NCBI RefSeq assembly: GCF_013368755.1
Contig: NC_049566.1
Coordinates: 1,550,001-1,614,000 of the forward strand
Length of the DNA: 64,000 bases
Source of the DNA: Talaromyces rugulosus
Lineage: Eukaryota > Ascomycota > Eurotiomycetes > Eurotiales > Trichocomaceae
Direction: 5' to 3'
Under the pieces are notes generated by a model. That model did no database searches. It was given only the letters and a program-made list of their open reading frames with translations, and was not told the DNA's origin. The translations under genes were made by a program, and so were the position numbers. This document shows, one piece after another, positions 49,059 through 60,170 of the stretch (position 1 is its first letter; each line of letters begins with the position of its first letter).

Positions 49059-51281
49059 CTAATATTCACTTGCCACATAAAGCTCATCGCGTTCGCCCTG
49101 TGGCCCAACCATTCGCCTATTGAAAGTTAGATTTTGCGCATCACCTAACAAACTCCCCTAGTCAACTTACTCGTCTCTTCTCTGTAGATATAGCGCCAAA
49201 GTAAGGGTAGCGGCAGCGCAAACAATTAATGCCACAGTAATCGAGTTTCCGACAAGGAAACGGGGAGCATAAGTCGTATTGTACGATAATAATGGTATCC
49301 AGGCATTGAAAGCGTATCTGTTCAAATTAAAACTGAGCCCAAAGAAATGTGATGTGGGCAAGGTGGCTTTGCTTACGCTATGGAGTTTGTCGACCCAAGA
49401 ATTATCAATCGTTCAAGGCTATCTCCGGCGCATACCTCGTTAACCATGGTCTGTTCATCTTTAGCTATGATCCTAGTCATGTATCAGAAAGGTTTGGATT
49501 ACCAGAAAAACTGGGCCCGACCCTTGCGCGAATCTTGAACCACTACAAGTCAGTCTATATTCACCAAAAGGAATATAAAGGTTCAATGTTGTCGGTATCT
49601 ATCTCACCCTGTAAGGTAATATGATGCCCATTTTAACCCGAACGGCACACCATCCCAGATAGCAAGGTTCATTGCCGCAAAAAAGCACACTGTGAGAGAA
49701 AAGTATACTATTGGGCTACGGAGCCCAATCGAATCGCTTGTCCAGCCGTATATCAAGGTTGTAAGGATCGTTATAGCGTTCATGACCGTTGGATAAGTGT
49801 TTATGTCTGTAACCGGATATCTGCGGTTGTCAAACGTCGTCTGTTAGACTTGGAGATACTCCATTTGTACAATATGATGAAGGATAGGGACCAAACCTGT
49901 TCAGACTCTTGAGCCATAGATTCATGTAGGAGCCAATGTTCTCGCTACAGATGAAAAACCTGCCATACCCATAATGATCAGCAAGGCGTACATCATCTGA
50001 CTCTTTAACCCAGAGGGACTCACGTGTAATAAGCCGTGTACACCCAGAAATGCCATTTACTGAGAACACGCTTCACGCCGGTCCAAGTAATTGGCTCATT
50101 TGGCTGCTTTCCAGCTCTCTTCATGCGCTCAATAGCCATCTCCCGTTCGTGAGGTTTAAGCCATGGAGCTCTTGTGTTGGCTGGCAAATCAGGGAGAGCA
50201 AGGTACCCCCATATTGCCATGGGAAATGTGATGACTCCGTCAAATACGAACAGCCATCTCCACCCAGATAGGCCACCCACCCCGTTCATCCCCGAATACA
50301 ACGCTGCTTGCTATAGATATCCCTTATCAGTAGTGAAATTAGAAGGAGAAGAAGAATGATTCAATACCAGATAACCACTAAACATAGACCCAACAAAGGC
50401 CGAACCGAAGAAGATACATGCCCGTTTAGCTAGTTCTCTCTTCGTATACCACCCACCCAGCACAGTATGCACTGCAGGGTAAAAAGTACCTTCCGCAAGG
50501 CCGACCTAAGTCTATTAGCGTATCATCCGAGTTTTTTAGTGGATATAATCGCTTACGAAAAAGCGACATATGTATAGCTGATGAGGTGTTTTGACAGCGG
50601 CCGAGGCAAATGTTATTATGACCCAGAACAATTCCCAAGACGGACACCACAGAGATAGTCGAACTTGAGTTAGTGTATAGTTAGCGATAATCCCATATTC
50701 AGAAGAAGAAAAAGGAAGAAAGCTAACCTCGTGTGCAAATCATTTGTGACGGTATCTGGCTAATGACATAACCTCTTTAGGAAGTTAGGGTTCTGCTGCT
50801 CCGGATCAGGGCAAGGCACCAGCTCACATTGTCCACATGGTAGTAAATGTTTGATACTCATTTCCGACAACATTGAGCTCTTCTTTCATGCCGGAAACAT
50901 ATGCATTTGCTATATATCATTCATTAGCCTGTACACTTTGCTTTGATTGGTCGAGAAGCCTTACAAACGTTGTTCGAATTGAGATTCTTCGAAAAGTAGG
51001 AAAACCCAGCCCATGTCCTGAATTTCACATCAGTCCAGAAACTTTCTACGTAGAACACATAATACGCACAATATAAAGAAATCGATCTTCGAGACAAATT
51101 TCCGCTCTGCCGGTGGGTAGTCGAAAGTATCCCAGACTACTTCTTTTAGTCGCTTGCCAAAGGTCTTTTTCTGGGCCGGTTCTGAAGATAGCTCCGTGTT
51201 TGCACTGCTGCTATCGGCTGGATGAACATCTGCACGAGTGCTTTGCGCGATAGCAGCCTTTCCTTCACGCACTTCAGCCAT
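49059..51281 (-). CDS. MFS permease, anion:cation symporter family (Dal5/Vht1-like)
   Basis: This minus-strand gene has about 13 short exons between 51281 and 49059, joining in frame to about 506 residues. Landmarks in order: a long hydrophilic N-terminus ending YPPAERKFVSKIDFFIL; AGFSYFSKNLNSNNVSNAYVSGM; TMWTIGYVISQIPS; WCPSWELFWVIITFASA; FFVGLAEGTFYPAVHTVLGGWY; GVGGLSGWRWLFVFDG; then the second six-span half. It ends with a polar tail RMVGPQGERDELYVASEY. The ACS family takes up allantoate, pantothenate, biotin and related carboxylates. Several donors (e.g. GTTTGG and the GTGCGT in exon 1) are weak, so individual junctions could shift. The setting beside amidase and D-amino-acid oxidase suggests uptake of a nitrogen-containing carboxylate. 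Confidence 0.85.
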
Positions 51282-51841
51282 GGTGGTGCGACTTGACGCT
51301 TTATCCAGATTTGAGAGAGATTGTCCGTCGATAATAAATCTATACAATTGGATGAAGATTGCCTTTGTATTTTTATATTTTTCTGGCTACGAACTACTGC
51401 AGACGCTGCAGCTTGTCATAACCTTCTTGTCTGTCGCGCATTAAACGGTTGGAATTGCGTCTTCTAAATGCAACCCCCACCAGTGGCAGGTTTCTCGGTC
51501 AATCAGAACAGTAATACAGGCGTAAGAACAGCCCACGGCCATCCATATTTATGCTGTTATCTATTGACAGTCGGCAAATTCCTCTAGGCGCGAGTCATAA
51601 TTTCCTATTGCAACAAACTTCGCTGCGGGGACGGATTGTCCCCGGCCTGTGAGGTTGGCAGACGGGAGGCATACACAATCTTAGTGAGGAATGAGGTGAT
51701 CCGACATACACGTGCCGAATCCCTCTAGACTCGCCTTTCTCTCCGACCTGCGATGTGGACGACAGGATAAATAATTACGATGTTTGGAAATTCCCAGTGC
51801 AGATTGATACTGTATGAAGCGAGAAGAACATCACTGAAGAA
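51282..51841. promoter_or_regulatory. divergent promoter of permease and dioxygenase genes
   Basis: About 560 bases between divergent genes. One inverted AGATAA (51557-51562) and several GGATAA-like sequences occur. No coding evidence. Confidence 0.4.
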
Positions 51842-53182
51842 ATGCCTTCGACAACCGCCCTTCCGGTCTTGAAACCGTATGTCACGCCAGCTCAGACCAA
51901 GGACAACTGTATGTTTTATTGTAGCCAACGAATACGAGCATAAGCTAATACAGCTTAGTGGACTGGGCAGAGTTGGAAGCTCTCGACATCTCTCTTCTGA
52001 AACAGCCTGGTGGAAAGCAAGCACTGGCAAACCAAGTCTTGAATTTTATCAACAACAATGGTAATTCTTGCCTGAACTATATTGGGAATTATAAAAGTAG
52101 TGATTAGACTAATGATGACAAAACAAAAGGCTTCTTCTATGTAAAAGGCCACGGACTCACAGATGAACAGGTCAACCGCCAATACGCCATTGCGCAGGCG
52201 TTTTTCGATCTGCCGCTGGAAGAAAAGGAGGAATATGCCTGTAACAGCGCGGCGGGGGATTTTCGCGGCTACAAAGGCCGATCGACAGGGGATCTTGCAG
52301 CAAGAGATAATGATGAGAGATACAATATTCCCAAGTTCACGCCGGAACATGAGCGGCCACACCCGCAGCTGATTAACCAGCATTACGAGGAGATTAAAGA
52401 GTTTTCTTTGGTATGATGATTGCTATCGTTACTACCACCTGTGTTCAAGTAACATGCGCTAATGAAATTTGTGAGTGCTAGCATATCCACAATAAAATAC
52501 TCCTACCGCTGCTTCGTCTATTTGCATACGTGCTCGAAATAGACGAAGAATACCTTGTCCAAGTTCATCGCTACGAGGAAAAGGGACTAGAATATCTCCG
52601 TTATATGCAATACTACCCACGCAGCGCGGAAGAAGATGCAAAATTAGGCAACCTGTGGTCCAAGGGCCACACTGACTACAATACGCTTACGTTTCTCTTT
52701 TATCAGCCGGTGGCAGGCCTTCAAGTGCAGCAGCAGGATAACACGTGGAAATACGTCAAGTCAGAGCCAGGGGCAATCATCGTGAATATCGCAGATGCAC
52801 TCGAGTATTTGAGTGGCGGCTTTCTCAAGTCTACTGTCCACCGCGTTGTGCGCCCACCACCAGACCAAGCCGACAAGCCCCGGCTGGGGTTGATCTATTT
52901 TGCCAGGCCAGAGGCTGCAGTGAAGATGAAGCCGGTCCGCAGCCCGCTGTTGGAACGGTTAGGGTTACAAGTCCCCATAGATAACTTGAAGGCCCTAGAG
53001 GGCGTGACAGCTGAGGGTAAGTTCGTACTCGGGAACTGTGATTTTATGGACCGACTAACTTCTTGTGCTACCCAGAATGGGCTCGCGCTCGCATTGCCAA
53101 AGATCATCGATTCCGTACCGGTGTTGTCAACCAGCAGGAGACCGAGATTTTAGGAGGAGTGCATCAGAAGTACTATGATTGA
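51842..53182 (+). CDS. 2-oxoglutarate/Fe(II) dioxygenase, isopenicillin-N-synthase-like (copy 1)
   Basis: Five exons: 51842-51908, 51959-52060, 52130-52410, 52482-53016 and 53076-53182, 363 residues. The N-terminal DIOX_N region (FINNNGFFYVKGHGL) leads to the double-stranded beta-helix, with iron ligands in KGHTDYNTLTF (His, Asp) and STVHRVVRPP (distal His). The 2-oxoglutarate-binding RxS is replaced by RLG in KPRLGLIYF, though the Arg is kept. The C-terminus (EWARARIAKD...EILGGVHQKYYD) matches a group of fungal oxygenases of unknown substrate. It would hydroxylate or desaturate a small molecule in the cytosol. It is divergent from the ACS permease. Confidence 0.9.
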
Positions 53183-53549
53183 ATTTATGGTGATGGTGTT
53201 GTCCAGCTAGCATATGTATACATTTTATAAAAGGCATTATGACAATTGTGACCTTCCAACTGATGTCGCTCTGAATTTTCGTGTCGTATACGTCAAAAGT
53301 CATCGAATATTTAATCAGCTCTAGCCACATGGCAATTTTACTAGCGGCCGCTAGAAGCCCAAGGAATTTCCCCTGCCATGATAATAGTCCCGATAAAATA
53401 GTTGCCTTGGACTGGTGGCACTAGAATTAATAATTGACCTACGACACCGTCTTGATCCTCAACTCAAGAAGACAGTTGGCAGCTACGATTTTACTAGGGG
53501 TAAAAAAGTAGAGAGGAGATAAGAAAGAGGTCACCATAATCACCCCAGC
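53183..53549. other. short intergenic region
   Basis: About 370 bases between two plus-strand genes. No gene seen; it presumably holds a terminator and the promoter of the GTPase-like gene. Confidence 0.45.
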
Positions 53550-54287
53550 ATGTCTCTTTTCGCTCGCCTCCACGCCTCCATCTTTGGCTCCTCGGGGCCC
53601 GAAGCAAAGATCGCCATTATTGGACTCGCTGGTGTGGGAAAAAACACTCTTCTTCGACTCATCAACGAAGACCAGATCCAGACTATTTGCCATCCGAATA
53701 GCCCATACCTGTATTACAAGACAGGGAAGAATTATCACCTACGAATGAACTATGTAATGACATACGTTGGGTACGACGAACCAGGCATGAGCAAGATCTG
53801 GCTGGGCGAACAATTTTGTGACTCGGACGGAATAATTCTCGTGATTGACGATGACCATGACAGCAAAGCCGAAGCAGCCGAGTGGATGGAGGCCTATGTG
53901 AAGGGGTTTCGAAGGGAACGTTGGCCTGATCACTTCCCTGATGTTAAGATCCGCGAAGGAATACCATGGCTAATCTTGGCCAATACGAAAAAGAGCGATG
54001 TATGGTCTATCTAGGTTTGTATTTTATTTGGTAAACGCTGACAAGAATAGAATAAGTTGACTATAGGGGAGGTTCAACGTTTTATGGGGCTCGACGAATT
54101 GCAAATTGACTATGTAAGCTATTCTGCACCATTTAAGCCGATCTTTGCTAATTGTTTGATATAGTACGTTGAAGTAGTAAATATTCTCACTGGTGAAGGA
54201 GTTGCAAATGCCTTGAAATGGCTGCGTCAGAGGGTTGACACACCGGTAGAAAACCGACTGCAAATGAGGGAAGTTAAATCATCATAG
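53550..54287 (+). CDS. divergent ARF/SAR-like small GTPase with degenerate nucleotide motifs
   Basis: Three exons: 53550-53999, 54051-54113 and 54165-54287, 211 residues. The fold is ARF-like: P-loop GLAGVGKNT at 25-33, a GYDEPGMSKIWLGEQF switch II region, GIILVIDDD, WLILANTKKSD in the G4 place, and GEVQRFMGLDELQ after intron 1. Key residues differ from active ARFs. Asn32 stands where Arf1 has the Mg-binding Thr31. The DxxGQ motif reads DEPGM, so the catalytic Gln is Met. NKxD is interrupted (KKSD). No Gly2 for myristoylation is present. It probably binds GDP only, or no nucleotide, and may act as a decoy or scaffold, or be decaying. The donor after KKSD was preferred because it restores the ARF-family sequence; reading through would stop after a few residues. 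Confidence 0.75.
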
Positions 54288-54508
54288 TGTCATAATAACA
54301 TTCTCTATTTATGGAAGCAAAAAAGAAATACCCCAAACTGTAGATCTTTTTTACTAAAATCGCCGGGAAAAAAATCCATGTCGGAACATCTCCGAGCGCA
54401 TCCGTATTTCTCTCCGCTACAGTTTTCCCCCGCATTCCGCTTGTGCTGCATATATGGAGGCCCAAGTAACATTAAACAAATAAAAGTGGTTAGAGCACAG
54501 ACCTGAAG

Positions 54509-55600
54509 ATGACCGACGGCATCCCGAAATTATATCCGGGGGAACAGCTTGACAATGCCGCTGGCTTTCCAGTTCTGTTCAACTACTTCCCTGCTGATCC
54601 GAAAAAGGCCCTCGTCGTCTTCATCCCGGGCGGCGGCCACAATGCACGGATTTCCTACGGCGGACACCAAGGATCAGACGAAAAGAACTTTTTGGCACAT
54701 TGGATGAACCAGCACGGACACGGGTTTCTTGCTGTTTCATATCCGCTTGAAAGCTCACCTCCTATTATGCCGGCTACAGCACCGCAGTTTCGAATTCGAG
54801 ACTGGGGCAAACAGGCCGCAGAAGTGACACACCGGGTGGTGAAGCAGTATGGGTTGTCTGGACGAGTGGTCCTCATAGGTTGGAGCATGGGTGGGAGAAT
54901 TGTTGTTCCTTATAGTGTTGCTGTACGGTCTCTAGGACTACACGTCGACTTGTATGTGGGACTCGCCGCAACACCTGGTTTGCACGGAATGCGGCCACCA
55001 CCACCGGGAATCAAGAGCTCTGAATCGGGTTACGGGGCATTTACCAACATGAGCAACCTTTTCCTAGCGCAAATCCATGAACAGCAGGCCATGCTAAATG
55101 GTGGCCGTACCATTGTCCCAGATGATGTGTATGTGCGGGAGTATTTTGGATATACCCCGGTCAGTCTTGCAGGATGGAATTTACGATATGACCCGGCTGG
55201 TCATGGTCAAGCCTTTGTTGAAGAATTTTGGACGTCCACCAAAGATGCAGCAACAGACCAGGCAGAGCACCTGCCCATGATTGCTTCTCTCACTGGCAAC
55301 AGTATTCTGGATACTCGCCATGTCATCATGGACCAAGCAACATGGACATTTATGCTCACACAGAGGTTCACACGGATAATAGAAACGAGAAACCCAAAGA
55401 GTGGGTTGACACAGGCGCGATTCGAGAAACTGGCAGACATGGTGCATTCCCCGCCGCGACAATTATCCAGGACTATACCTGGGAATCATTATTTCTTCCT
55501 TGGGGAACGTGGAGCCCGCCAAACGTCCGATGCTATCGTTGAGCTATTAGCGACGGCCATTGAGTTTGAAAGTCAATTTCAAGAGATTTTGAGCGGATAG
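54509..55600 (+). CDS. alpha/beta-hydrolase
   Basis: One exon, 363 residues, no signal peptide. The oxyanion-hole motif GGGHN is at about 41-45. The nucleophile elbow GWSMGG places Ser126 as the catalytic serine, and a C-terminal His (PGNHYFF, about 327) completes a plausible triad. The central 120 residues form a cap-like insert rich in Gly and aromatic residues. It likely acts as a cytosolic esterase, lipase or amidase on a small substrate. The family is too broad to say more. The 220 bases between it and the GTPase-like gene carry no coding evidence. Confidence 0.85.
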   Translation: MTDGIPKLYPGEQLDNAAGFPVLFNYFPADPKKALVVFIPGGGHNARISYGGHQGSDEKNFLAHWMNQHGHGFLAVSYPLESSPPIMPATAPQFRIRDWGKQAAEVTHRVVKQYGLSGRVVLIGWSMGGRIVVPYSVAVRSLGLHVDLYVGLAATPGLHGMRPPPPGIKSSESGYGAFTNMSNLFLAQIHEQQAMLNGGRTIVPDDVYVREYFGYTPVSLAGWNLRYDPAGHGQAFVEEFWTSTKDAATDQAEHLPMIASLTGNSILDTRHVIMDQATWTFMLTQRFTRIIETRNPKSGLTQARFEKLADMVHSPPRQLSRTIPGNHYFFLGERGARQTSDAIVELLATAIEFESQFQEILSG

Positions 55601-55979
55601 ATATTTTATAGCCTGATAGAAGTGGGCCTAATTATGCGAAATTAGAAAAAAGATGTTCTCAATCAATTTCATGAAGTAATGTCTCTCATTAGTACTAGGT
55701 CCTTGAGGATGGGATTTCTCGTCCGACATGTTGCGGAAGTTGTACAGGGAGTGATGAATTGAGAGCAAAGGACTTGGTTCGGATGTTTTTTTTGTTCCAT
55801 GATACATGGTTTTTTGTATACTTTTATACGCGTATAATATGTCTACTAGCTTGCAAGCGTTGTATGGGTGAGTAGTGTCCGGTCGTTGAAATGAAACTCG
55901 CTACTATATGCACATATCTAATTCAGCAGAGATAGAAAACACCAGTCGCGTTGTATGTAAAAAAAAAAAAAAGAACAGA
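55601..55979. other. convergent 3' region
   Basis: About 380 bases between convergent stops, with a poly-A run near 55960. Nothing further seen. Confidence 0.5.
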
Positions 55980-57630
55980 CTATTCACTCGTTATCAACCA
56001 ATAAACTCCTGAAATCACGCTCCCAGCAAACAACGCCGTTATAAAGCCTGCGCCAGCCCGATCTCCTGCCGTAATGGGCCTTGGCGTATCAGATGTACCT
56101 GTGCTATCGTCCGTTCCAGCAGTAGGATTACTGGTGCTATTTCCACCAGTTGTCGAAGTCACAGGGCCTGAAGTCATGTTGTATGGAATCAGGTTGGCCC
56201 AGAAAACATTGGTCGTGCTCATGGATTCTTCAAGGCCAATCCACCCATCCCAGCTTTTTATTGACCACCGTACACCACAGGTATTGTTGCTATATCCTGT
56301 GCAGGCCTCCGCAGCAGACTGGGCCGAGATTTTAAGCGCGGGCATAATGGTAGTATATGTTGACGGTACGATGAGGGCGGTAAATGCAAGCCAACCAGCA
56401 GTAAGGCCTTTAAAAATAATTTCATTATTGTCGCAGGTCTCGCTGGTTTCGCATTGAATGTCAGTGAGTGTATTATTATATGTTGCAGACGCAAATGTGC
56501 TGAGAGTTGAATTCATCAGCCCATTGACTGGAGTGAGCCAAGTCGACGAGTCGTTTGTCTATGGTCGAGTTTTGTCAGCTAACTGTTTATCAAAGAGCAT
56601 TCTCCCACCCTTTTTTAGAAGAAAACAACATAAGGTAACGTAAGCACATACATAGTTATACATGTACGCTGCGCCCATCAGATACGCGCCGTAGTTGTAC
56701 GTCCACCTCGTGTGGTCTGGCTCGCTGCAATTGTTGCTGATGCTAACTGAGTCGGCGACAGCCCAGGTCGATGTATCTACCAATAACTGTGTGGTCGACC
56801 AATCCCAGATCTTCTCAGCCCAGTCAGCATAGGTATCATTGTTGGTGTATCGAGCTAGTCGTGCGGCTAGTTGGAAAAGCCCGCCATTGGAGATGGAATT
56901 CTTCATCGTAAAACCGCTCTCATAGTTCCATATCTGCCATCTCATACCTCCTCCGCAGTCTTCCGAGTCCCAGCGTTCGATCTGAGTGTTGTAGACCCCC
57001 TGGGCGAGGGATAGCCATGAGTATCCATCTGATACCTCGGGAAAGTTCAATTCAGCGGCGGTCATGGCGGCAAGGCCCCAGAACATCTGATCGTCGTTTC
57101 CCTATGGATTCCGATACGTTTAGCCATGGACATTTAATAGCAGCAGATGGGTCCATTTTCCGGGATGGAGGAGTGCCTTACAATATAACTACTATAATTC
57201 GATGGCATATAGTCGCCATCACCAGCTTGCCACTGCATGCCAGTGCTAACCTCGCTATTATACGTCGTATCTCCAGTATAGTACCAGTACTCAATCAAAG
57301 CCATAAACATAGCGCCACCTTCCCACCACGTGTTTGGAATCTTGCCGGGAATCTGGCCGGTTTCATTTCCGGTGTAATGAATCATCATGCCATAGGCGGC
57401 GCTGCTGGCAGCATCGATAATGGATTCTACAAGTAGGTAAATGTCAGCGAAGAGCACGCAATTATTTCTTTTCTTTGTGTGAGAACTAAAGGTCCCGAGC
57501 ACGTTCAAAGCACTTTCAGGAGGCACGTACGGCGGTCATCGATGTCGAGAGTAATAGCCCCTGTAATGGGAGCCAGAAGCAACAGAGGCAGCAACACGAT
57601 CTGGTCCCGCCATGATCTGTATTGGGGCAT
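55980..57630 (-). CDS. GH76 cell-wall alpha-1,6-mannosidase/transglycosidase (Dcw1/Dfg5 type)
   Basis: Four exons on the minus strand: 57630-57531, 57426-57182, 57101-56652 and 56558-55980, 457 residues. A signal peptide (LLPLLLLAPITGA) precedes the catalytic alpha/alpha barrel. The paired catalytic aspartates are in GNDDQMFWG (about 118-119). Other landmarks are IPNTWWEGGAMF, CGGGMRWQIW, NGGLFQLAARLARYT, and CGVRW with WDGW near the end. The tail is Ser/Thr/Gly-rich and ends in a hydrophobic segment (AGFITALFAGSVISGVYWL), as expected for a GPI-anchored protein. Dcw1/Dfg5 proteins link GPI mannoproteins to wall glucan. Confidence 0.93.
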
Positions 57631-58985
57631 AGTTTATATGATGTGATGTTTGGTGAACTGTGAATTGGGATTCCAGGCGTCACCGTTCTTCGATAAATGC
57701 GGAATGAAGCAGCCAGATGAAAGAATGGACGTCAATATGTCTTGACAATTTCAACGAATGTATAATACACAGAAAGTCAAACTGGTTTGGTCAACTGTGA
57801 CGCGTCATCTCCTTTTTATACGCTCGATGGGAAATGGGATAAAGCACGGGGTAGTAGCATGCAAATATAATCTGCGTCAAGAAGGAGGCAGCGGGGGCAT
57901 TGCTGCCTATGATCCACTTGAACGGTCGCAGATTATTGAACCTGCTTATTATCACCGGTCCGCTCCAGATCTCAGACATCCGATCCTTATTATTCTATCT
58001 CGTCCGAGATGGACGCGTAGTACACGCACACAGGGTGACAGCATAGCCAAGGACTCGCGTCGTCCCAGTCTCGACGCCTCCAGAAAGAGAGATGAGTGGG
58101 CTACGTGCCACAGAGAGTCTGGTCAGAAGCAGAGCCTGAAAGTCCACGTAGCAAACACACGCAGCGAACGAGGCTTGGCTAGATTCGGATATTTCGGGAG
58201 ACCCAGCCAGCGGGTTCCATTGGCTCGAGTTGCAAACTAGGGTTATGCTAAAAAAAGCTTGGATTGGACACTGTCTAATCACTGATCGAGATTGCGCGGC
58301 AAATGATGCGGTCCGGTCATCTATTGGCCTATCCCAAAATCACTGTGGGTCTGGGTTACGAAGACAATCTTGAATAGCTTCAAAGTTACGTTTCCCCACC
58401 TGGTCTGGCGTGCGTTATTTCTCTGGTTTATTCGACTCTTCAATATCGTTTCCCCTTGTAGTTGGACGGACTGGCCAATTAGCCTGCAGGATAACTTGTG
58501 ATTTGTTGGCCTTGGTACTTGGGTGTTCTATACAGTCACCTAACTCTGATGCCTGAGGGTCGAGGTAGTTGTTCAGACTGATCAATTCTATGGTTGTCAA
58601 GTCACTTAGCTAAACCTAATGATCCTCACCTTAACCCTAGAAACTTTATTTTGGCAAAAGGGCTGTTTGGAACAAACCCTGTACACTTAAAGTCAATCAA
58701 CCTTTCAACGTTGATAATTTATGACACTACAACCGGTTAAAAAAACGCCCGTCACATCAATTGATTGACATATAGAATTTGAATCGAGTTTTACTAGCCA
58801 TAATAGCTACGTAATGTGTCAACCGCACATCTCAGATGGGCAATGGGTTGTTTGACCGCCAACACGCCCACATTGACGAGAGTCTATAGGTAGATAAGCA
58901 AACTGTTTTTCCAAATATATATATACATGTATATATACTTCCACAGCTTCCATCAGCTGTACTAAAAACTGGCAAATTCAAGACA
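57631..58985. other. 1.35 kb intergenic region
   Basis: The left part is the promoter of the GH76 gene. The right part is AT-rich, with one ATCAATTGAT (58756-58765) and one TACATGTA (near 58923), and precedes the stop of the next minus-strand gene. No gene seen. Confidence 0.5.
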
Positions 58986-60170
58986 TCACGCGCCGACAGA
59001 CCCAACAGTAAATCCACTCACAATATCACTCTTCCCATCTAGTTTGATCTCCCGTCCCCCGCGACTGCGCGCATTATCTCGCCCAGCCTTGATCGCTACG
59101 GCTTTGTGTGATTCCCACTCGGATGCAGTCATCTTGTTGTCTTCTTCGCCTTCTTCCAACGGCGGAATCAAGCTCTCGCCGCCAGCAAGCCGTTTCATTG
59201 GCGCCTGACCAAAGGGGCGAATCAAGTATGCTAGGCTGTAGCGAGTGCTTTTGCTCTGTTCACCTGGGGCAAAGGTCACGCGGTGCATGTTGCTTCGCAG
59301 AATGCCTGCGCTCCATTCTACCATGGCATCGCCTAGGTTGACAATTGCGCAGCCGGGTTGCGGCTGGGCGTATACCCAGCTGTTGTTGTCCTTGGGGTCC
59401 GCACCCGGTGAGAGGAGTTGCAAACCGCCAAGCACGTTGAAAAGAAGAGTCAAAGATCCAATATCCGTATGGCCCAACAGACTTGTCTGGCGGTCCTGCT
59501 CGGGCTGGGGTAGATAGCGTAGCATCCGTAGTGCAGTTCCAGAGGGACGAGTCTGTGGCTGGAGAGCGACCAAAGTCCCCTGTGGCAAACGTAGTTGAGT
59601 CTCCAAATGACTACACACCAGAGAGAGTACTTCGTATGCTTTTTCCATATATGTCTTTATTTCGCTTCGGCTGTTTTCGATCAACGGTGGGTTTGGGAGG
59701 GGATCAGATACGCCAGTGATATCGTCTTGTCCGATGTTGTAGAACTCGCAACGATCCGGTCGACCGTCTTCAATCTTCAAATTTCCAACATGTTTATATC
59801 TTTTATTCTGTCAGCCTGAACTGCTCATCTGCGAATATCCAAACAATCGAGAATCAACGGGGGGCTCGTCATACCCGAATAGATGGTGGGGTGGCCTGTA
59901 AGCATATTTCATCAATTCATCTTGTTCCAGAGCGTTGACTTGCTCGTTAATCTCAAACATCCGTTCGGCATGCTCAAGAAACTTCTGTCCTTCGGGACAA
60001 GTGGTAAAGTCAACCAGAAAAAAACCCGACCCTCGCGATGCGTTGAATAAAGCTACCGACTCTGCTTCATCGCGGGCTAGCAGTTTGGCGTAAGATAGCC
60101 GGGGGAGCTTTGCGACGGGAACATCAGAGGGGAATGGAGGAACTTTTTTAAAATATCGTTCTGTAGGCAT
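58986..60170 (-). CDS. 2-oxoglutarate/Fe(II) dioxygenase, isopenicillin-N-synthase-like (copy 2)
   Basis: Two exons on the minus strand: 60170-59875 and 59799-58986, 369 residues. The intron is 75 nt; splicing joins HHLFG to YKHVGNLK, the expected family sequence. The N-terminal DIOX_N part (LFNASRGSGFFLVDF) is followed by the oxygenase core with HTD in LGHTDIGSLTLLF, distal His in NMHRVTFAPGE, and an intact RYS (RxS) for 2-oxoglutarate binding. A charged insert (PPLEEGEEDNKMTASEW) precedes the C-terminus. The substrate is unknown. It is only distantly related to copy 1 at 51.8-53.2 kb. Confidence 0.91.

Noticed and set aside
54485..54530. A tRNA-like A-box (GTGGTTAGAGC)
   Set aside because: No matching B-box or cloverleaf can be drawn, and the sequence runs directly into the start codon of the hydrolase gene.
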